Shown: one piece after another, positions 1 to 34,788 of the stretch
How the letters are laid out: every line of letters starts with the position of its first letter
How positions within the stretch are numbered: the first letter of the stretch is position 1
NCBI RefSeq assembly: GCF_002775205.1
Contig: NC_036458.1
Coordinates: forward strand, 248,001 to 312,000
Reading direction: 5' to 3'
DNA: 64,000 bases
Origin: Xiphophorus maculatus
Taxonomy: Eukaryota; Chordata; Actinopteri; Cyprinodontiformes; Poeciliidae
Translations under genes and position numbers: made by a program
The notes under the pieces: model-generated
The model's database searches: none
Seen by the model: the letters and a program-made list of their open reading frames with translations, nothing else
What the model was told of the DNA's origin: nothing

Positions 1-480
1 CAGTGCCCTACAATGCAATGTAAGCTATGTAATGTGTTTTGAGGCAGTTGACCAAAATCCCGGACGATTTTTAAATTCCCCCCGGACATCTTTTTAGGTC
101 TGAAAAGTAGGACATGTCCGGGAAAAAGAGGACGTCTGGTCACCCTATACAGGCCTTAGTTAGAGGGTTAAAGGTCAAAGTTAATCCATCCAATGTCTCG
201 ACCTTTTGACGTGTTTGCTAGTTAAAAACGTCCTGAGCATTCGGCGGCACAACGTTCCTCCGTCGTGTTTAAGATACTGAACTGCCTGACTGGGTCGGGT
301 AACGGGCCATGACCCAGTCCGATCTTCGGATGGATCTTTGGTTCTGCAGGAACTGGTACCAGAATATCTAACAGCTGAGTTCAGATAAACCATGTTGAGT
401 AATAATATTTCTGTAGGAACAAGAATTAAATAAAAATAACTCCCCGTGTGTCTAACTTGCTGCTGTGTTTCATTTTTCAG

Positions 481-8622
<8,142 letters not shown>

Positions 8623-10800
8623 AAAGGCTGGGTTTGGGAGCCTAAAGTCTGACCAGATCTTCCCCTTTCTACATGTTTAAACGGGTTCTCTGAGCGGTTT
8701 CTCTGTGGTTCTTTGGGTTGAAGGTGGAAGGAGGTGCTGGTTGATGAATCAAGTCTTTCTGAGGATTTATCGGCTGAACCTTCAGGTTTCCCTTCCAAGG
8801 AGACAGAATTAAATGTGTCTTGATCAAAAGTTCTCCAGATCTCCTGAAGGTTCCTCAAACTCTTTCTTGGTTTCACCTGGAGGAAGTCTGGATTCTCTGG
8901 TTCTGTTTGCGACCCGGTCCAGCTGGAGCTGATTGAAGGAGTCAGAATGAAGAATTTTAACAGCTGCTGATATTTTTGTCTGAAACCAACCAGATCAGAT
9001 TGTTTTATTGTTTAGAAGTCTTTATCTCAGAAACCTATTATTATCTATCTATTATTATTATCTACCTATTAACACGTATCATTCACAACCAGTATCTGCA
9101 CTAATAACTAATAATAGTATTGATAATAATCATAATAATAATTATTATTATTCTGTGTTGATTCTTTGTCTTCACAGGAAAATGTTTTAAATTAACTGAT
9201 TGATTTTATGTCTGTTTCTGTTTCATATTACAGTTGTTTACATAATTATCTATAAAATGAAAATAAATATATGTTGAGTATTATTAAAGGAAGTATAATT
9301 TAAAATTAACTTTGGACAAAACGTTTGGCTCTTTCTTCCTTAAAACTCCCGGATCCTCTCAGTGGGCGGCGTGCTGCTAAAGTGAAACAACAACAATGCG
9401 TGTTGACGTCACAGAATCACAGAGTTTAATTCCATACACAGCAACGCATGAATCAACAACAAAGCTGCAGAGGAACAGAGATATGCATTGTTTACCTTAT
9501 AGAAACAAAGACAGACAAAAAAACAAAACAAAGACGAACAAAAAGCAAAGACGCGTCTTTGGAGAGAGCCGATGGAAAAAAGCAAAATGTTGGACGCTCT
9601 CTGAATTTTTTGTGCTGACACGAAATCTTATAGTAAGGGGGTGTTTTTTCTATTTAATATATGCACTCAAGGCGTTCCTCTAGTTGACCAACTGGAAACT
9701 CCCTTAAGCACTCAGAGAAACTTGGAACTCCCCCTAATTTACTGCAGAGATCAAAGGGCCATCTGGTCTCTGGTAAAACAAAAGAGCGAACCGCTGCGCC
9801 CTGACCCCCTGTGGCTCCCACGGTCATTCTGGGTACAGAACAACCTGAGATAAATCTCACAGATACCTGTGAAATCTAAAGTCTCTCTCCCAAGCTCAAT
9901 TTATTGCCCTGCAGGAAAATGCTAATTTTATGGCCTCCTGTGCTGTGGGTGCTTGCCCATCTGGCTTAATTTTTGAATGCTTAACACAACCCTGTTCAGA
10001 CTAAGAGTGTTGACTATACCTTTTACACATGCCATAAGATTAACTGTATTAAGCACTAAAAATAATCATTTTTTCTCAACAGTATTTACTGTGTAACATC
10101 CCCAAACACTGGGGCGTGGACCGGCACCTGTCCGTGTGCTGCTCAGTAACGGGTCGCAGACGGGTCAGGTTCTCTGATTCAATAAATTATTTCTTATTTG
10201 TTCAAATTATTTTTTCTTTCTATGAAGCCTGAAAAAACCTTCAGGATTTGCTAGAATTGACCTTTGAACTGTTTTGTGTTCAGCCAGCTTCTCCAACAGT
10301 CAGTTGGAGTTCTGACCCGTTCCTCCTCACAGAACCTTGAAGCTCCACCCACTAATGTCCTCTGGACTCAGAACCATTGGGGGTCAGAGGTCAGGGGTCA
10401 GGACTTGGACACAGTAGAACATTTCTGTATTAAACTCATTTTATCCGTTTGTGATGTTCTAACAAACTGAACATTATACTGGATTTCACCTTTTTGAATT
10501 AAAAATGTGAAATAAATGAATTTCCGTCCAGTGAGTGGACCGCCTGTGGCAGAGTTTCTGGAAGATCGCCGTCGTTCGCAGAAAGTTTTTAATAAATCAA
10601 GTTTGAAACCTTCCAGGAAGTCGAGAGCCGCTTTTCGTCATTACTACGGCAGATCGTACAGCTGCTCTGCTGCCGATCAGCTGATCACATCCAATGACAC
10701 TTACCAGGTTTGGACCACAGCATTCCTGTCGTCATGGTGACCCACCGATTATTTCATGTCATCTCCACACACAGTGATTAGTGGAAGGGTTTATTTTTAT
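8623..10800. other. Region without recognised gene, downstream of protease gene A
   Basis: The first part is presumably the 3' UTR of gene A; an AATAAA is present at 9262-9267, but the true end is not clear. Short ATT-rich tracts lie at about 9040-9150. A TGACGTCA word occurs at about 9404. No splice-consistent coding sequence was found. Confidence 0.5.
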
Positions 10801-11060
10801 TAAAGGATTCAAGGATTTCTTTATTTTCATACCAGCCTTGATTGTGGTACGAAATTCAGTCTCAGTCCTTCATGATGAGGAACGCCTTCCTCCTGCATCG
10901 TGCTGATTGGAGGTCAGAGGTGGAGGGAAGGCAGCTCCCCACAGTCCTCTGTGCAGCCTTGACCCTAACCTCTGCAGAGCCGTCCTGTGCCACACGCTGA
11001 TGCAGGTGCAGAGAACGCTCTCCACCACACAGCAATAGAAGCTCCTCAGGACTGAGAAAT
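10800..11060 (-). mobile_element. LINE (L2-like) 3' fragment, antisense
   Basis: On the minus strand this reads a degenerate LINE reverse-transcriptase C-terminus (LRSFYCCVVESVLCTCIS, then HRTALQRLG) followed by a tail. It resembles L2/Maui-type elements of fish. It is 5'-truncated, and the clade is inferred from memory of the motif. Confidence 0.5.
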
Positions 11061-11506
11061 AAATGAAAACTGAAATGTTGGTTCTGAATAAACTTATTTT
11101 TATGTCATGATTCTTATGCTTTGTTCTATTCTTTGTGTCATTTAATGTTGATTTTTATTTTTGTGGTTTTATGTCTGTATAAAGCGTGTTATTAATAAAC
11201 TTTACTTACTAAACTGGCTGCTGTAAAATAATGGACCTGCAATGAGCCTGCTACACCACCAGGTGGCACTGTGAGGCTGTGTCCGGTATTTCACCAGTAG
11301 GAATGTGACCCTTTCGGCTTTCCATACTAGACACCTCCTGACCACTGAGGAACAGTAAAGGTCAAAGGTTATTTCTTTTATTTCCAGAGCGAGGTTGCCA
11401 GATCTGACTGACAGTTTCCAGCTAAAACAAAGCAGAAAACACATAGACCTCCAAACCAAACTCAGATTTCCTCTAATGAAATGCACATCAAAAGTGACAA
11501 ATATAT

Positions 11507-11609
<103 letters not shown>

Positions 11610-11699
11610 GATCCAGACTCTGAAGGGAAACATAAATACAGTCAAGATAACAATGTGTTTAAATATCATTTTATCCATTTACTGCCACATTACATCAAT

Positions 11700-12880
11700 C
11701 AGTTTCCCCATTCCTATGAATTATGGCAACGTGGCAACATGGCTCTCCCTCTAATGCTCACGTTGAACTCTAGCAGGCCTCCAGATGCTCCAGCCTCCTG
11801 ATTGGCTGATTTAATCTTGTTGATCATTTATCAGGCGAACTGTCCGACCCGTCTGTCAGATCGGATTTGAGCCGCCTGACGTCATCGACGGTGAAACAAC
11901 GAGTCGGTTTTTATGAGACGCTGTCCGACCTGTCTGGTCGACGGGCTCTGGCAGGAAACTGACAGATCTGGCAACTTCCATCTCAGGATGAATCACAGCG
12001 AATAAATGAAGCACCAGCAGTTTGTTGATGGAAAACCTGAGAACGTTTAGCTTTCTTCATGTTTACAGGAATTTGTTTTCTTCCAGTTATATCTAAACTT
12101 TAAAGAAAAGGTGAAAAAATGATCTTCAGTTCCCGTCTTGTGACATGCAGACAGTTTCATTTAACACATCGCTGAACCTTTTGTGTTGAGAGCATTTCCT
12201 GCTCCTTGTCCAGCCAGTTTTCAGAAAGTTTCTCTTCCTTACTGTAAGCTGCTGGCACCAAATCTGTCTAGATTACCTGATAGCTCAGCTCTGACGCATT
12301 CAGGGGAAACTATGGCATTGTCGTCAAAAACTGCCTAGAAATACCCACTGGCAACAAAAATCAGCATCAGACGCCATTTTTATGGTTCATAATAAAACAT
12401 TAAACCTTTAAAAGGGTTAACAGATGGTAGAACTGCAGAACACAGTCAGTTCTCATCCCTGAATGAAAAGAAAGGAACCAGAACCAGAACCTCTGCTGCC
12501 TGGTTTGGGTCCACTCATTATGTCATCATCAGAACATCAGTGACCGTGTGGAGCAGCAGTGGGCAAACCTTTAGGCTCAGGGGCCACATTGACTTTTAAA
12601 ATTTGGGGGTCAGAAAGGTTACAGTGAAAGGTAACGATGTTTAAAAAGTTCTTAATGAGTTCAAGCTGCAGGACCAAAATGACCAACAAACGAGTTTTTC
12701 TCAGTAAATTAACTGTTGAGACCCGGAGAGTCAAACTAAGAATCAAATGTTGTTTAGATTTGATTTGGTTCAGAGTCACTGATCTAATCTCTGCTACACC
12801 TTCACAAAAATTAAGACTAAATAAAAACAAGTTTTAATGAGTGACTCCGCTTAATAAAATTCCTCATAAACATTGATTTA
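11700..12880. other. Gene-free region with a hAT-like end
   Basis: No gene is recognised. At about 12550-12615 a CAGTGGGCAAAC...GGGGCCACAT block resembles the terminal sequence of nonautonomous hAT elements. A matching opposite end is not evident. Confidence 0.35.
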
Positions 12881-12929
12881 TTGCAGTGGCTCTCAATACA
12901 AGTTATGTGTTATTTAAGTTATAACTTGT

Positions 12930-13320
12930 TAGAGATCTGTATCTGCAGCTCCGCTGTCGTAGGGACAGATACAGGAAATCCTTCCTGCCACATGCCATCT
13001 CACTGTACAATAAAAGCTAAATCATTGTTCTGCTCTAATCAGTCTGATTTTGCACAACTGCACTGTGGCACACTTGCTGTACATATATTTACATATACAT
13101 ATCTGCATTTTTTGAATCTTTGCAAGGACTGCTCTAAGCTGCTTTTTATATTAACAGCATTCATATTTTTACAATTTATAGCATTTTATATTTTATTTTT
13201 ATTTTATCTACAACTATTACTCAGTGGTGGTTGTTATTGTGTCTTGTCTCTATGCTGTAACTGTGAAGTAATTTCCCTGCTGGGATGAATAAAGTACTTC
13301 TATTCTATTCTATTCTATTA
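12930..13320 (+). mobile_element. LINE 3' end with ATTCT tail
   Basis: The segment has a short remnant of a LINE ORF C-terminus (GACAGATACAGGAAATCCTT, read as DRYRKSF), then a 3' UTR. It ends in AATTTCCCTGCTGGGATGAA, TAAAGTA and a repeated ATTCT tail (about 13295-13319). That ending is typical of fish L2/Rex-type elements. It is 5'-truncated. Confidence 0.65.
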
Positions 13321-15697
13321 AGTTGCTTGATTTTAAACCTGTTCTGGTTTTCCTATCCTGGTGGCTGAGAACCTGGAAGGTGAATATCTGGGAGAATCAT
13401 AACTTCAGCTCAACGTTCAGAGCACCAGGGACTTTATGGAAACATATTCAGATTTTATTGGTTTAGTGGTTTTAAAGGCTCTACGTTGAAGATGATAAGA
13501 AATAAAGGCATAGTTTCTTTTTTTACTGCCAGCTGCTCTGCAGTAGCCTCTCCGCTGTGGGCTAGCGCTAACGCTCAGCAGCTCCCGTTTCAATCTCTTC
13601 TTCTTAATGTAAGAGTTAAAGAGCTAAAGGTAATTAGGTATTTGCTGCCTTTAACAAAAAAAACTAAGTCTACCAAAGCAATGTAGCAGTTCGGCTAGTT
13701 TTGATTTAAGGCGTAACGAGGCAGTTTATCAAGATTCAGTCAAATTAATGAAATAACAAACTGGGCTGATTTTTGTTGTTAATGTGTTTCTTCCTATTGA
13801 GCAGTGAAAGGAAATCAAATGTGCTTCATGTCTTTTGCTTTAAGTATTTTTACTGGAGGGTTTATGTTTGTGCTGCAGAGCCATGCTAGCAGCTAGCAGC
13901 TAACAGCTAGCTCCTCTCTGACGGAGCCGGTACCGTTCAGCTGCTGTTGCTCCTCCCACACTTTGGACTGAACCATTGTTCTAATAATGGGGGTGACCTA
14001 AAAAACTCATTCTTATTTTTTCTTTCTTTTGCCTTTTCTTATTGATATTGTTTAAATACAAGGGTTTCCTTCATGATTTCTCTGGGGGCAATTATAGACT
14101 TTTTCAAGATTGGGGTTTCCGGACTCTTTCGGGCCGCTGAATCTGGTGAGGATGGCAATGTGGCAACATGGCAGCATGGTGTCGTGGCTGCCACGTTGCC
14201 ACAGAGAAACGTTTCCTGAACCGACTGGGACTGAAAGGCCGCTCAGCGAGGAGGAAGCCACGACTCACCGGAAACAATAAAGTCACATAAGTTTCCAGAA
14301 ATCCACAGGGACCAAGATCTTCATCGTCCTGCCGTCTTTACGGGTTAGGTCTGGCAACATCTAAAGACAGCTAAAGGAAGTTGAAGCTCAGGTCCAAAAG
14401 GGTCCAGACTGGTCCGGATTGGTCCAGATGGTTGATGTCCCTCAGCAGCCACAGTGGTTCTGAAGTGTCTTCAGGACAACAAGGTCCGAGTTCTGGAGGG
14501 TTTATCCAAAAGTTCTGATCTCAGTCCCACAGCTAATAGGTTCTGTGTGAGTGAGGAAGTCTGACCCGGTTCTACTGGTACTGTCAGGACTAAGACATCA
14601 GAACTCCATCTGACTGTTGAAAGAAGCTGATTGAACCCAGAACATCGGATCCAGGTCAGTTTAATCATTATTAAGGAACTGGAAACTAGTCTAGAGTTCA
14701 GCAGAACAAATCTAGCAGATCCAAACAGAACCAAAACAGGAACCATTTGGTCCGATTTCAGGTCAGACAGAAATAAAAGCTGGAGTGGATGGAAGCATCT
14801 GGTTCCAGTTGCTTGTTTTCTCTGAAGCTTTGGGTCAGAACTTTGTTTCAGAAGTCGTCCATGAAGGTTCTGTGGGTTGAGATGAACCAGAGAGAAAAAC
14901 TTCACAGAAACTTTTTAAAACTGATGAGTGCGGCAGATCAAACGCTGAGGAATGTCGTCGGGTCGGATTTACTCCACTTCCTGCTTCTGCTTTGTCTTCT
15001 GTAGTTTCCACTCGTCACTCAGCTTATTTCTATAATCTATTATTGTTTGTCTGGTATTATTTCAACAACACTCAATTCAATGTTTTTCTCTTTAAAGCGG
15101 CACCATATAAGGATTTTAGAAAGTAGAATTTATCTTTAACTCAGATAAAGAACCAGAAGTGGACTCAGAGGACCGACAGAGTTAAATATTTGGTCTCTGG
15201 AATATGAGTCAGAGTGAGACCTCCTTCAGAGGATTATTGGTCTGTGATGTAACTCAGGTTTAAGTTTCTTCATGGAGATCCGTTTACCGACAGCTGGAAC
15301 CGGTTTTCCGGGCCAGAACCCTTCAGGAAACTAAATCCAGTCATCTGATATGTTTGTCTTCATTTCTGGAGGAAAAAACAATCAGAATCATTTTCCTGCT
15401 GATGGAACAGGAAGAAGATAAAGTCCAGATAACAAAGTTCTGGAGGAGAAACCTTTGAGTCCCAACCGACCTGATAGTCAGATCCAATAAATCAGAAGAA
15501 TCGTCCTGAAGAACCATTTCCAGGAATAAAACCCCAACCCACAAAAAAATAGGTTTTTATTTATCTGATATTTTCATGTCATCATTTATGAACTGTAAGC
15601 AGAAAATCACAGAAATAGAAATAAAAGCTGGAAAACGTCCAACAGGGAAATAAACTTTCAATAATAATTTGATTTATTAAGCAATCTGTAGATGGGC
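13321..15697. other. Region with no recognised gene
   Basis: I see no splice-consistent coding sequence, RNA gene or clear transposon. The short frames present have no recognisable domain. The words GGTTCTG and CAGAACC are frequent, as elsewhere in the window. Confidence 0.45.
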
Positions 15698-18600
15698 CAG
15701 CATCCAACCGAACCAGCATCCAACCGAACCAGCATCCAACCGAACCAGCATCCAACCGAACCAACATCCAAACATACCAGCATCCAACCGAACCAGCATC
15801 CAACCATACCAGCATCCAACCGAACCAGCATCCAACCGAACCAGCATCCAACCGAACCAGCATCCAACCGAACCAGCATCCAACCGAACCAGCATCCAAC
15901 CGAACCAGCATCCAACCGAACCAGCATCCAAACATACCAGCATCCAACCGAACCAGCATCCAACCGAACCAGCATCCAAACATACCAGCATCCAACCGAA
16001 CCAGCATCCAACCGAACCAGCATCCAACCGAACCAGCATCCAAACATACCAGCATCCAACCGAACCAGCATCCAACCGAACCAGCATCCAAACATACCAG
16101 CATCCAACCGAACCAGCATCCAAACATACCAGCATCCAACCGAACCAGCATCCAACCGAACCAGCATCCAACCGAACCAGCATCCAACCGAACCAGCATC
16201 CAACCGAACCAGCATCCAACCATACCAGCATCCAACCGAACCAGCATCCAACCATACCAGCATCCAACCGAACCAGCATCCAAACATACCAGCATCCAAC
16301 CGAACCAGCATCCAACCATACCAGCATCCAACCGAACCAGCATCCAACCATACCAGCATCCAACCGAACCAGCATCCAACCATACCAGCATCCAACCGAA
16401 CCAGCATCCAAACATACCAGCATCCAACCGAACCAGCGTCCAAACATACCAGCATCCAACCGAACCAGCGTCCAACCATACCAGCATCCAACCGAACCAG
16501 CATCCAAACATACCAGCATCCAACCGAACCAGCGTCCAACCATACCAGCATCCAACCGAACCAGCATCCAACCAAACCAGCATCCAACCAAACCAGCATC
16601 CAACCGAACCAGCATCCAACCGAACCAGCATCCAAACATACCAGCATCCAACCGAACCAGCATCCAAACATACCAGTATCCAACCGAACCAGCATCCAAC
16701 CGAACCAGCGTCCAACCGAACCAGCATCCAACCATACCAGCATCCAATCGAACCAGCATCCAACCGAACCAGCATCCAAACATACCAGCATCCAATCGAA
16801 CCAGCATCCAACCGAACCAGCATCCAACCGAACCAGCATCCAATCGAACCAGCATCCAACCGAACCAGCATCCAAACATACCAGCATCCAATCGAACCAG
16901 CATCCAAACATACCAGCGTCCAACCGAACCAGCATCCAACCATACCAGCATCCAATCGAACCAGCATCCAACCATACCAGCATCCAACCGAACCAGCATC
17001 CAAACATACCAGCATCCAACCGAACCAGCATCCAAACATACCAGCGTCCAACCGAACCAGCATCCAACCATACCAGCATCCAATCGAACCAGCATCCAAC
17101 CGAACCAGCATCCAACCGAACCAGCATCCAACATACCAGCATCCAATCGAACCAGCATCCAACCGAACCAGCATCCAACCGAACCAGCATCCAATCGAAC
17201 CAGCATCCAACCGAACCAGCATCCAACCGAACCAGCATCCAACCGAACCAGCATCCAACCGAACCAGCATCCAAACATACCAGCATCCAACCGAACCAGC
17301 ATCCAACCATACCAGCATCCAACCGAACCAGCATCCAACCGAACCAGCATCCAACCGAACCAGCATCCAACCGAACCAGCATCCAACCGAACCAGCATCC
17401 AAACATACCAGCATCCAACCGAACCAGCATCCAACCGAACCAGCATCCAAACATACCAGCATCCAACCGAACCAGCATCCAACCGAACCAGCATCCAACC
17501 GAACCAGCATCCAAACATACCAGCATCCAACCGAACCAGCATCCAACCGAACCAGCATCCAAACATACCAGCATCCAACCGAACCAGCATCCAAACATAC
17601 CAGCATCCAACCGAACCAGCATCCAACCGAACCAGCATCCAACCGAACCAGCATCCAACCGAACCAGCATCCAACCGAACCAGCATCCAACCATACCAGC
17701 ATCCAACCGAACCAGCATCCAACCATACCAGCATCCAACCGAACCAGCATCCAAACATACCAGCATCCAACCGAACCAGCATCCAACCATACCAGCATCC
17801 AACCGAACCAGCATCCAACCATACCAGCATCCAACCGAACCAGCATCCAACCATACCAGCATCCAACCGAACCAGCATCCAAACATACCAGCATCCAACC
17901 GAACCAGCGTCCAACCATACCAGCATCCAACCGAACCAGCATCCAACCAAACCAGCATCCAACCAAACCAGCATCCAACCGAACCAGCATCCAACCGAAC
18001 CAGCATCCAAACATACCAGCATCCAACCGAACCAGCATCCAAACATACCAGTATCCAACCGAACCAGCATCCAACCGAACCAGCGTCCAACCGAACCAGC
18101 ATCCAACCATACCAGCATCCAATCGAACCAGCATCCAACCGAACCAGCATCCAAACATACCAGCATCCAATCGAACCAGCATCCAACCGAACCAGCATCC
18201 AACCGAACCAGCATCCAACCGAACCAGCATCCAACCGAACCAGCGTCCAACCGAACCAGCATCCAACCATACCAGCATCCAATCGAACCAGCATCCAACC
18301 GAACCAGCATCCAAACATACCAGCATCCAATCGAACCAGCATCCAACCGAACCAGCATCCAACCGAACCAGCATCCAATCGAACCAGCATCCAACCGAAC
18401 CAGCATCCAAACATACCAGCATCCAATCGAACCAGCATCCAACCATACCAGCATCCAACCGAACCAGCATCCAACCATACCAGCATCCAACCGAACCAGC
18501 ATCCAAACATACCAGCATCCAACCGAACCAGCGTCCAACCATACCAGCATCCAACCAAACCAGCATCCAACCGAACCAGCATCCAAACATACCAGCATCC

Positions 18601-20220
18601 AACCGAACCAGCATCCAACCATACCAGCATCCAATCGAACCAGCATCCAACCATACCAGCATCCAACCGAACCAGCATCCAAACATACCAGCATCCAACC
18701 GAACCAGCATCCAAACATACCAGCGTCCAACCGAACCAGCATCCAACCATACCAGCATCCAATCGAACCAGCATCCAACCGAACCAGCATCCAACCGAAC
18801 CAGCATCCAAACATACCAGCATCCAATCGAACCAGCATCCAACCGAACCAGCATCCAACCGAACCAGCATCCAATCGAACCAGCATCCAACCGAACCAGC
18901 ATCCAACCGAACCAGCATCCAACCGAACCAGCATCCAACCGAACCAGCATTCAAACATACCAGCATCCAACCGAACCAGCATTCAAACATACCAGCATCC
19001 AACCGAACCAGCGTCCAACCGAACCAGCATCCAACCGAACCAGCATTCAAACATACCAGCATCCAACCGAATCAGCATCCAAGCGAACCAGCATCCAACC
19101 GAACCAGCATCCAACCGAACCAGCATCCAACCGAACCAGCATCCAACCGAACCAGCATTCAAACATACCAGCATCCAACCATACCAGCATCCAACCGAAC
19201 CAGCATCCAACCGAACCAGCATTCAACCAAACCAGCATCCAACCATACCAGCATCCAACCATACCAGCATCCAACCGAACCAGCATCCAACCATACCAGC
19301 ATCCAACCGAACCAGCATCCAACCGAACCAGCATCCAACCGAACCAGCATCCAAACATACCAGCATCCAACCAAACCAGCATCCAATCGAACCAGCATCC
19401 AACCGAACCAGCATCCAATCGAACCAGCATCCAACCGAACCAGCATCCAAACATACCAGCATCCAACCGAACCAGCATCCAACCGAACCAGCATCCAAAC
19501 ATACCAGCATCCAACCATACCAGCATCCAACCGAACCAGCATCCAACCGAACCAGCATCCAATCGAACCAGCATCCAACCGAACCAGCGTCCAACCGAAC
19601 CAGCATCCAACTGAATCAGCATCCAAACATACCAGCATCCAACCGAACCAGCGTCCAACCGAACCAGCATCCAACCGAACCAGCATCCAAACATACCAGC
19701 ATCCAACCGAACCAGCATCCAACCGAACCAGCATCCAACCATACCAGCATCCAACCGAACCAGCGTCCAACCGAACCAGCATCCAACCGAATCAGCATCC
19801 AAACATACCAGCATCCAACCGAACCAGCGTCCAACCGAACCAGCATCCAACCGAACCAGCATCCAACCGAACCAGCATTCAAACATACCAGCATCCAACC
19901 GAACCAGCATCCAACCGAACCAGCATCCAAACATACCAGCATCCAACCGAACCAGCGTCCAACTGAACCAGCATCCAACCATACCAGCATCCAACCGAAC
20001 CAGCATCCAACCGAACCAGCATCCAACCGAACCAGCATCCAAACATACCAGCATCCAACCGAACCAGCGTCCAACTGAACCAGCATCCAACCATACCAGC
20101 ATCCAACCGAACCAGCATCCAACCGAACCAGCATCCAACCGAACCAGCATCCAAACATACCAGCATCCAACCGAACCAGCGTCCAACTGAACCAGCATCC
20201 AACCATACCAGCATCCAACT
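15698..20220. repeat. 16-bp minisatellite, about 283 units
   Basis: The unit is CAGCATCCAACCGAAC, with variants at the last six bases (ACATAC, CCATAC, TCGAAC, CCAAAC) and CAGCGT, CAGTAT and CAGCATT forms at the start. One 15-bp unit occurs at 17122-17136. Because 16 is not a multiple of 3 and the unit has no stop in either direction, all frames stay open for kilobases. The long open frames (over 1000 codons on both strands) are therefore not evidence of a gene. It lies between the two protease genes. Confidence 0.98.
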
Positions 20221-20363
20221 GTCTCCAGGTCCAGTGAGAAAGAGCCACTGGACCAGCTGGTTCTGTTCTGACCCAGCAGCAGAACTGGGCTGGTTCTAAT
20301 CTCCCCTCAGATCCAGACGGATTTGGAACATTTTAATTCATGTCAAATACACAGGATTATGCA

Positions 20364-20412
20364 CACACACACGCACACACACACACACACACACACGCAC
20401 ACACACACACAG
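20364..20412. repeat. (CA)n microsatellite
   Basis: An imperfect CA/CACG tract immediately upstream of the promoter repeat of protease gene B. Confidence 0.95.
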
Positions 20413-20437
20413 ACAGGAGGGTGATAAGTGTGTCAGA

Positions 20438-20563
20438 TGGCGTAGCCTCAGCCAGCCGGAGAGTGGGCGTGGCCTCAGCCAGTCGGAAAGTGGGCGTGGC
20501 CTCAGCCAGTCGGAGAATGGGCGTGGCCTCAGCCAGGTGGAGAGTGGGCGTGGCCTCAGCCAG
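20438..20563 (+). promoter_or_regulatory. 27-bp tandem repeat with GGGCGTGGC boxes, putative promoter of protease gene B
   Basis: Four exact GGGCGTGGC words (20465, 20492, 20519, 20546) recur at exactly 27-bp spacing, with a degenerate fifth at about 20438. The word matches Sp/KLF-type GC/CACCC boxes. A TATA-like TATATG follows at 20565-20570, 40 bp before the start codon at 20610. Promoter function is inferred from position and motif only. Confidence 0.5.
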
Positions 20564-20609
20564 GTATATGCTGGAGCAGCAGCTGGAAGAGGCAGATGGT
20601 TTCTGAGCG

Positions 20610-33460
<12,851 letters not shown>

Positions 33461-34788
33461 ACGTCCACCTCCACCTTTACATGATGTGGCGCACAATCGA
33501 ATGTAAGCTGCTGCTCAGGGGGCACCCAGTCTGGTTCTGGTTCTGGAGGAGCTCCATCAGCCTCTCCATCCTCAGGAAGACGTTGTTTTTGCTGAGTCAT
33601 GTTTGGTTAGTTTGATGCAGCAGAACCTGCTAGCAGATGTCAGCCGGACTGAACTACCTCACTGCGCTGCGATGGACGTTTCCACCTGAAGCTACGACCT
33701 TCCTAATGTTTACATGAATGTTTGCACTGAAATGATTGTAAGAAGCGAGCTTCATCTGATCCAATCAACGGCTCTCTCATGCTTTGATTGCACTTTACTG
33801 TAAAACTGTATTCAGAAATAAATTTGTTTTTCTCTAAACTGTGAAGACGTGTTGCTTGCTGTTCCTGTGGTCGGTTTCGCCTGCTGAAGTAAAGGTGGTG
33901 CGACCTGAACGGACCTTCTCTTTATGACTCGCTCCAAGTTGCACGGCTTCTTCTAGTACAGGGACATCATACTGAGAGAGCAAAGCGTTTCCCACCTGAG
34001 CTGCAACTCCTCCAGAGCCACCAGGCTGCTTCTTTTATCGATGCTCCCGTCCTCCAACCTGTCAGGTCAGAGGTCAGCAACCTTCTCGTTCCTGCCCCTC
34101 TTCTGCATTAAAAGCTTTATAAACAAGGGAATTAAACAAAATTCAATGTTATGTTCAGATTTCCAAACAAATTAAGTTTTACCCTAACGCTTAAATTTGT
34201 TCAAGATTCGCAGCCCACCCAAAAGACGGAGCACACAGTGTGAAGCGTAAAAACATTCAATTATATTCAAAAACAAAGCATTGATGTATAAAAGCTGAAC
34301 TGGTCAAACCAGCCCTTCTTTTTGCTTTCAGAATAAAACCTGTTTTTAGTCTGTTTCATAAAGGCCACAGTGAAGAGGCCAAAGGGCCACATGTGGCCCA
34401 GGAGCCACATGTTGGAGACCGCTGGTCCGGGTGGGAACAGCTAAAGCTTCTTTGCTTCTTTCTTACCGACCCGTCACAAACAATCAGTAACCAGATGAGC
34501 AACATAACAGACTGAGGACGACACGGCAAAGTCAGGGTGTGAAGACTTTAGCGGAGGAGGGTCCGAACCGGCCGGGTTCCTGGAACGGTTCCCACTGTCG
34601 CCGTCGCTTCATCTCAAAACCCAGAGAGTGGAGTGGCAGCACCATCTGGTGGTCAGACTGGCGCTGCGTCCAAACACAACGGCTCAGAAGACGGGTCGGA
34701 ACCACAGATGGGTCGGGTCGGTTTTGTTCAGCAGAACTGGGCCGGCTCCATGTCGTTCCTCTGAGCGAGTCGGAACCGGTCCTCGGTT
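33461..34788. other. 3' UTR of gene B, then intergenic sequence
   Basis: The gene B 3' UTR runs to a likely poly(A) signal at 33817-33822. Around 34375-34430 a GGGCCACATGTGGCCC palindrome-like block resembles a hAT element end. No gene was recognised. Confidence 0.5.

Noticed and set aside
15698..20220. Possible CRISPR-like array
   Set aside because: Units are contiguous with no unique spacers, in a eukaryotic genome; it is a minisatellite.
15582..20248. Very long open frames on both strands (over 1000 codons)
   Set aside because: They are produced by a 16-bp repeat without stops; all frames read the same 16-residue cycle. There is no splice, promoter or domain support.
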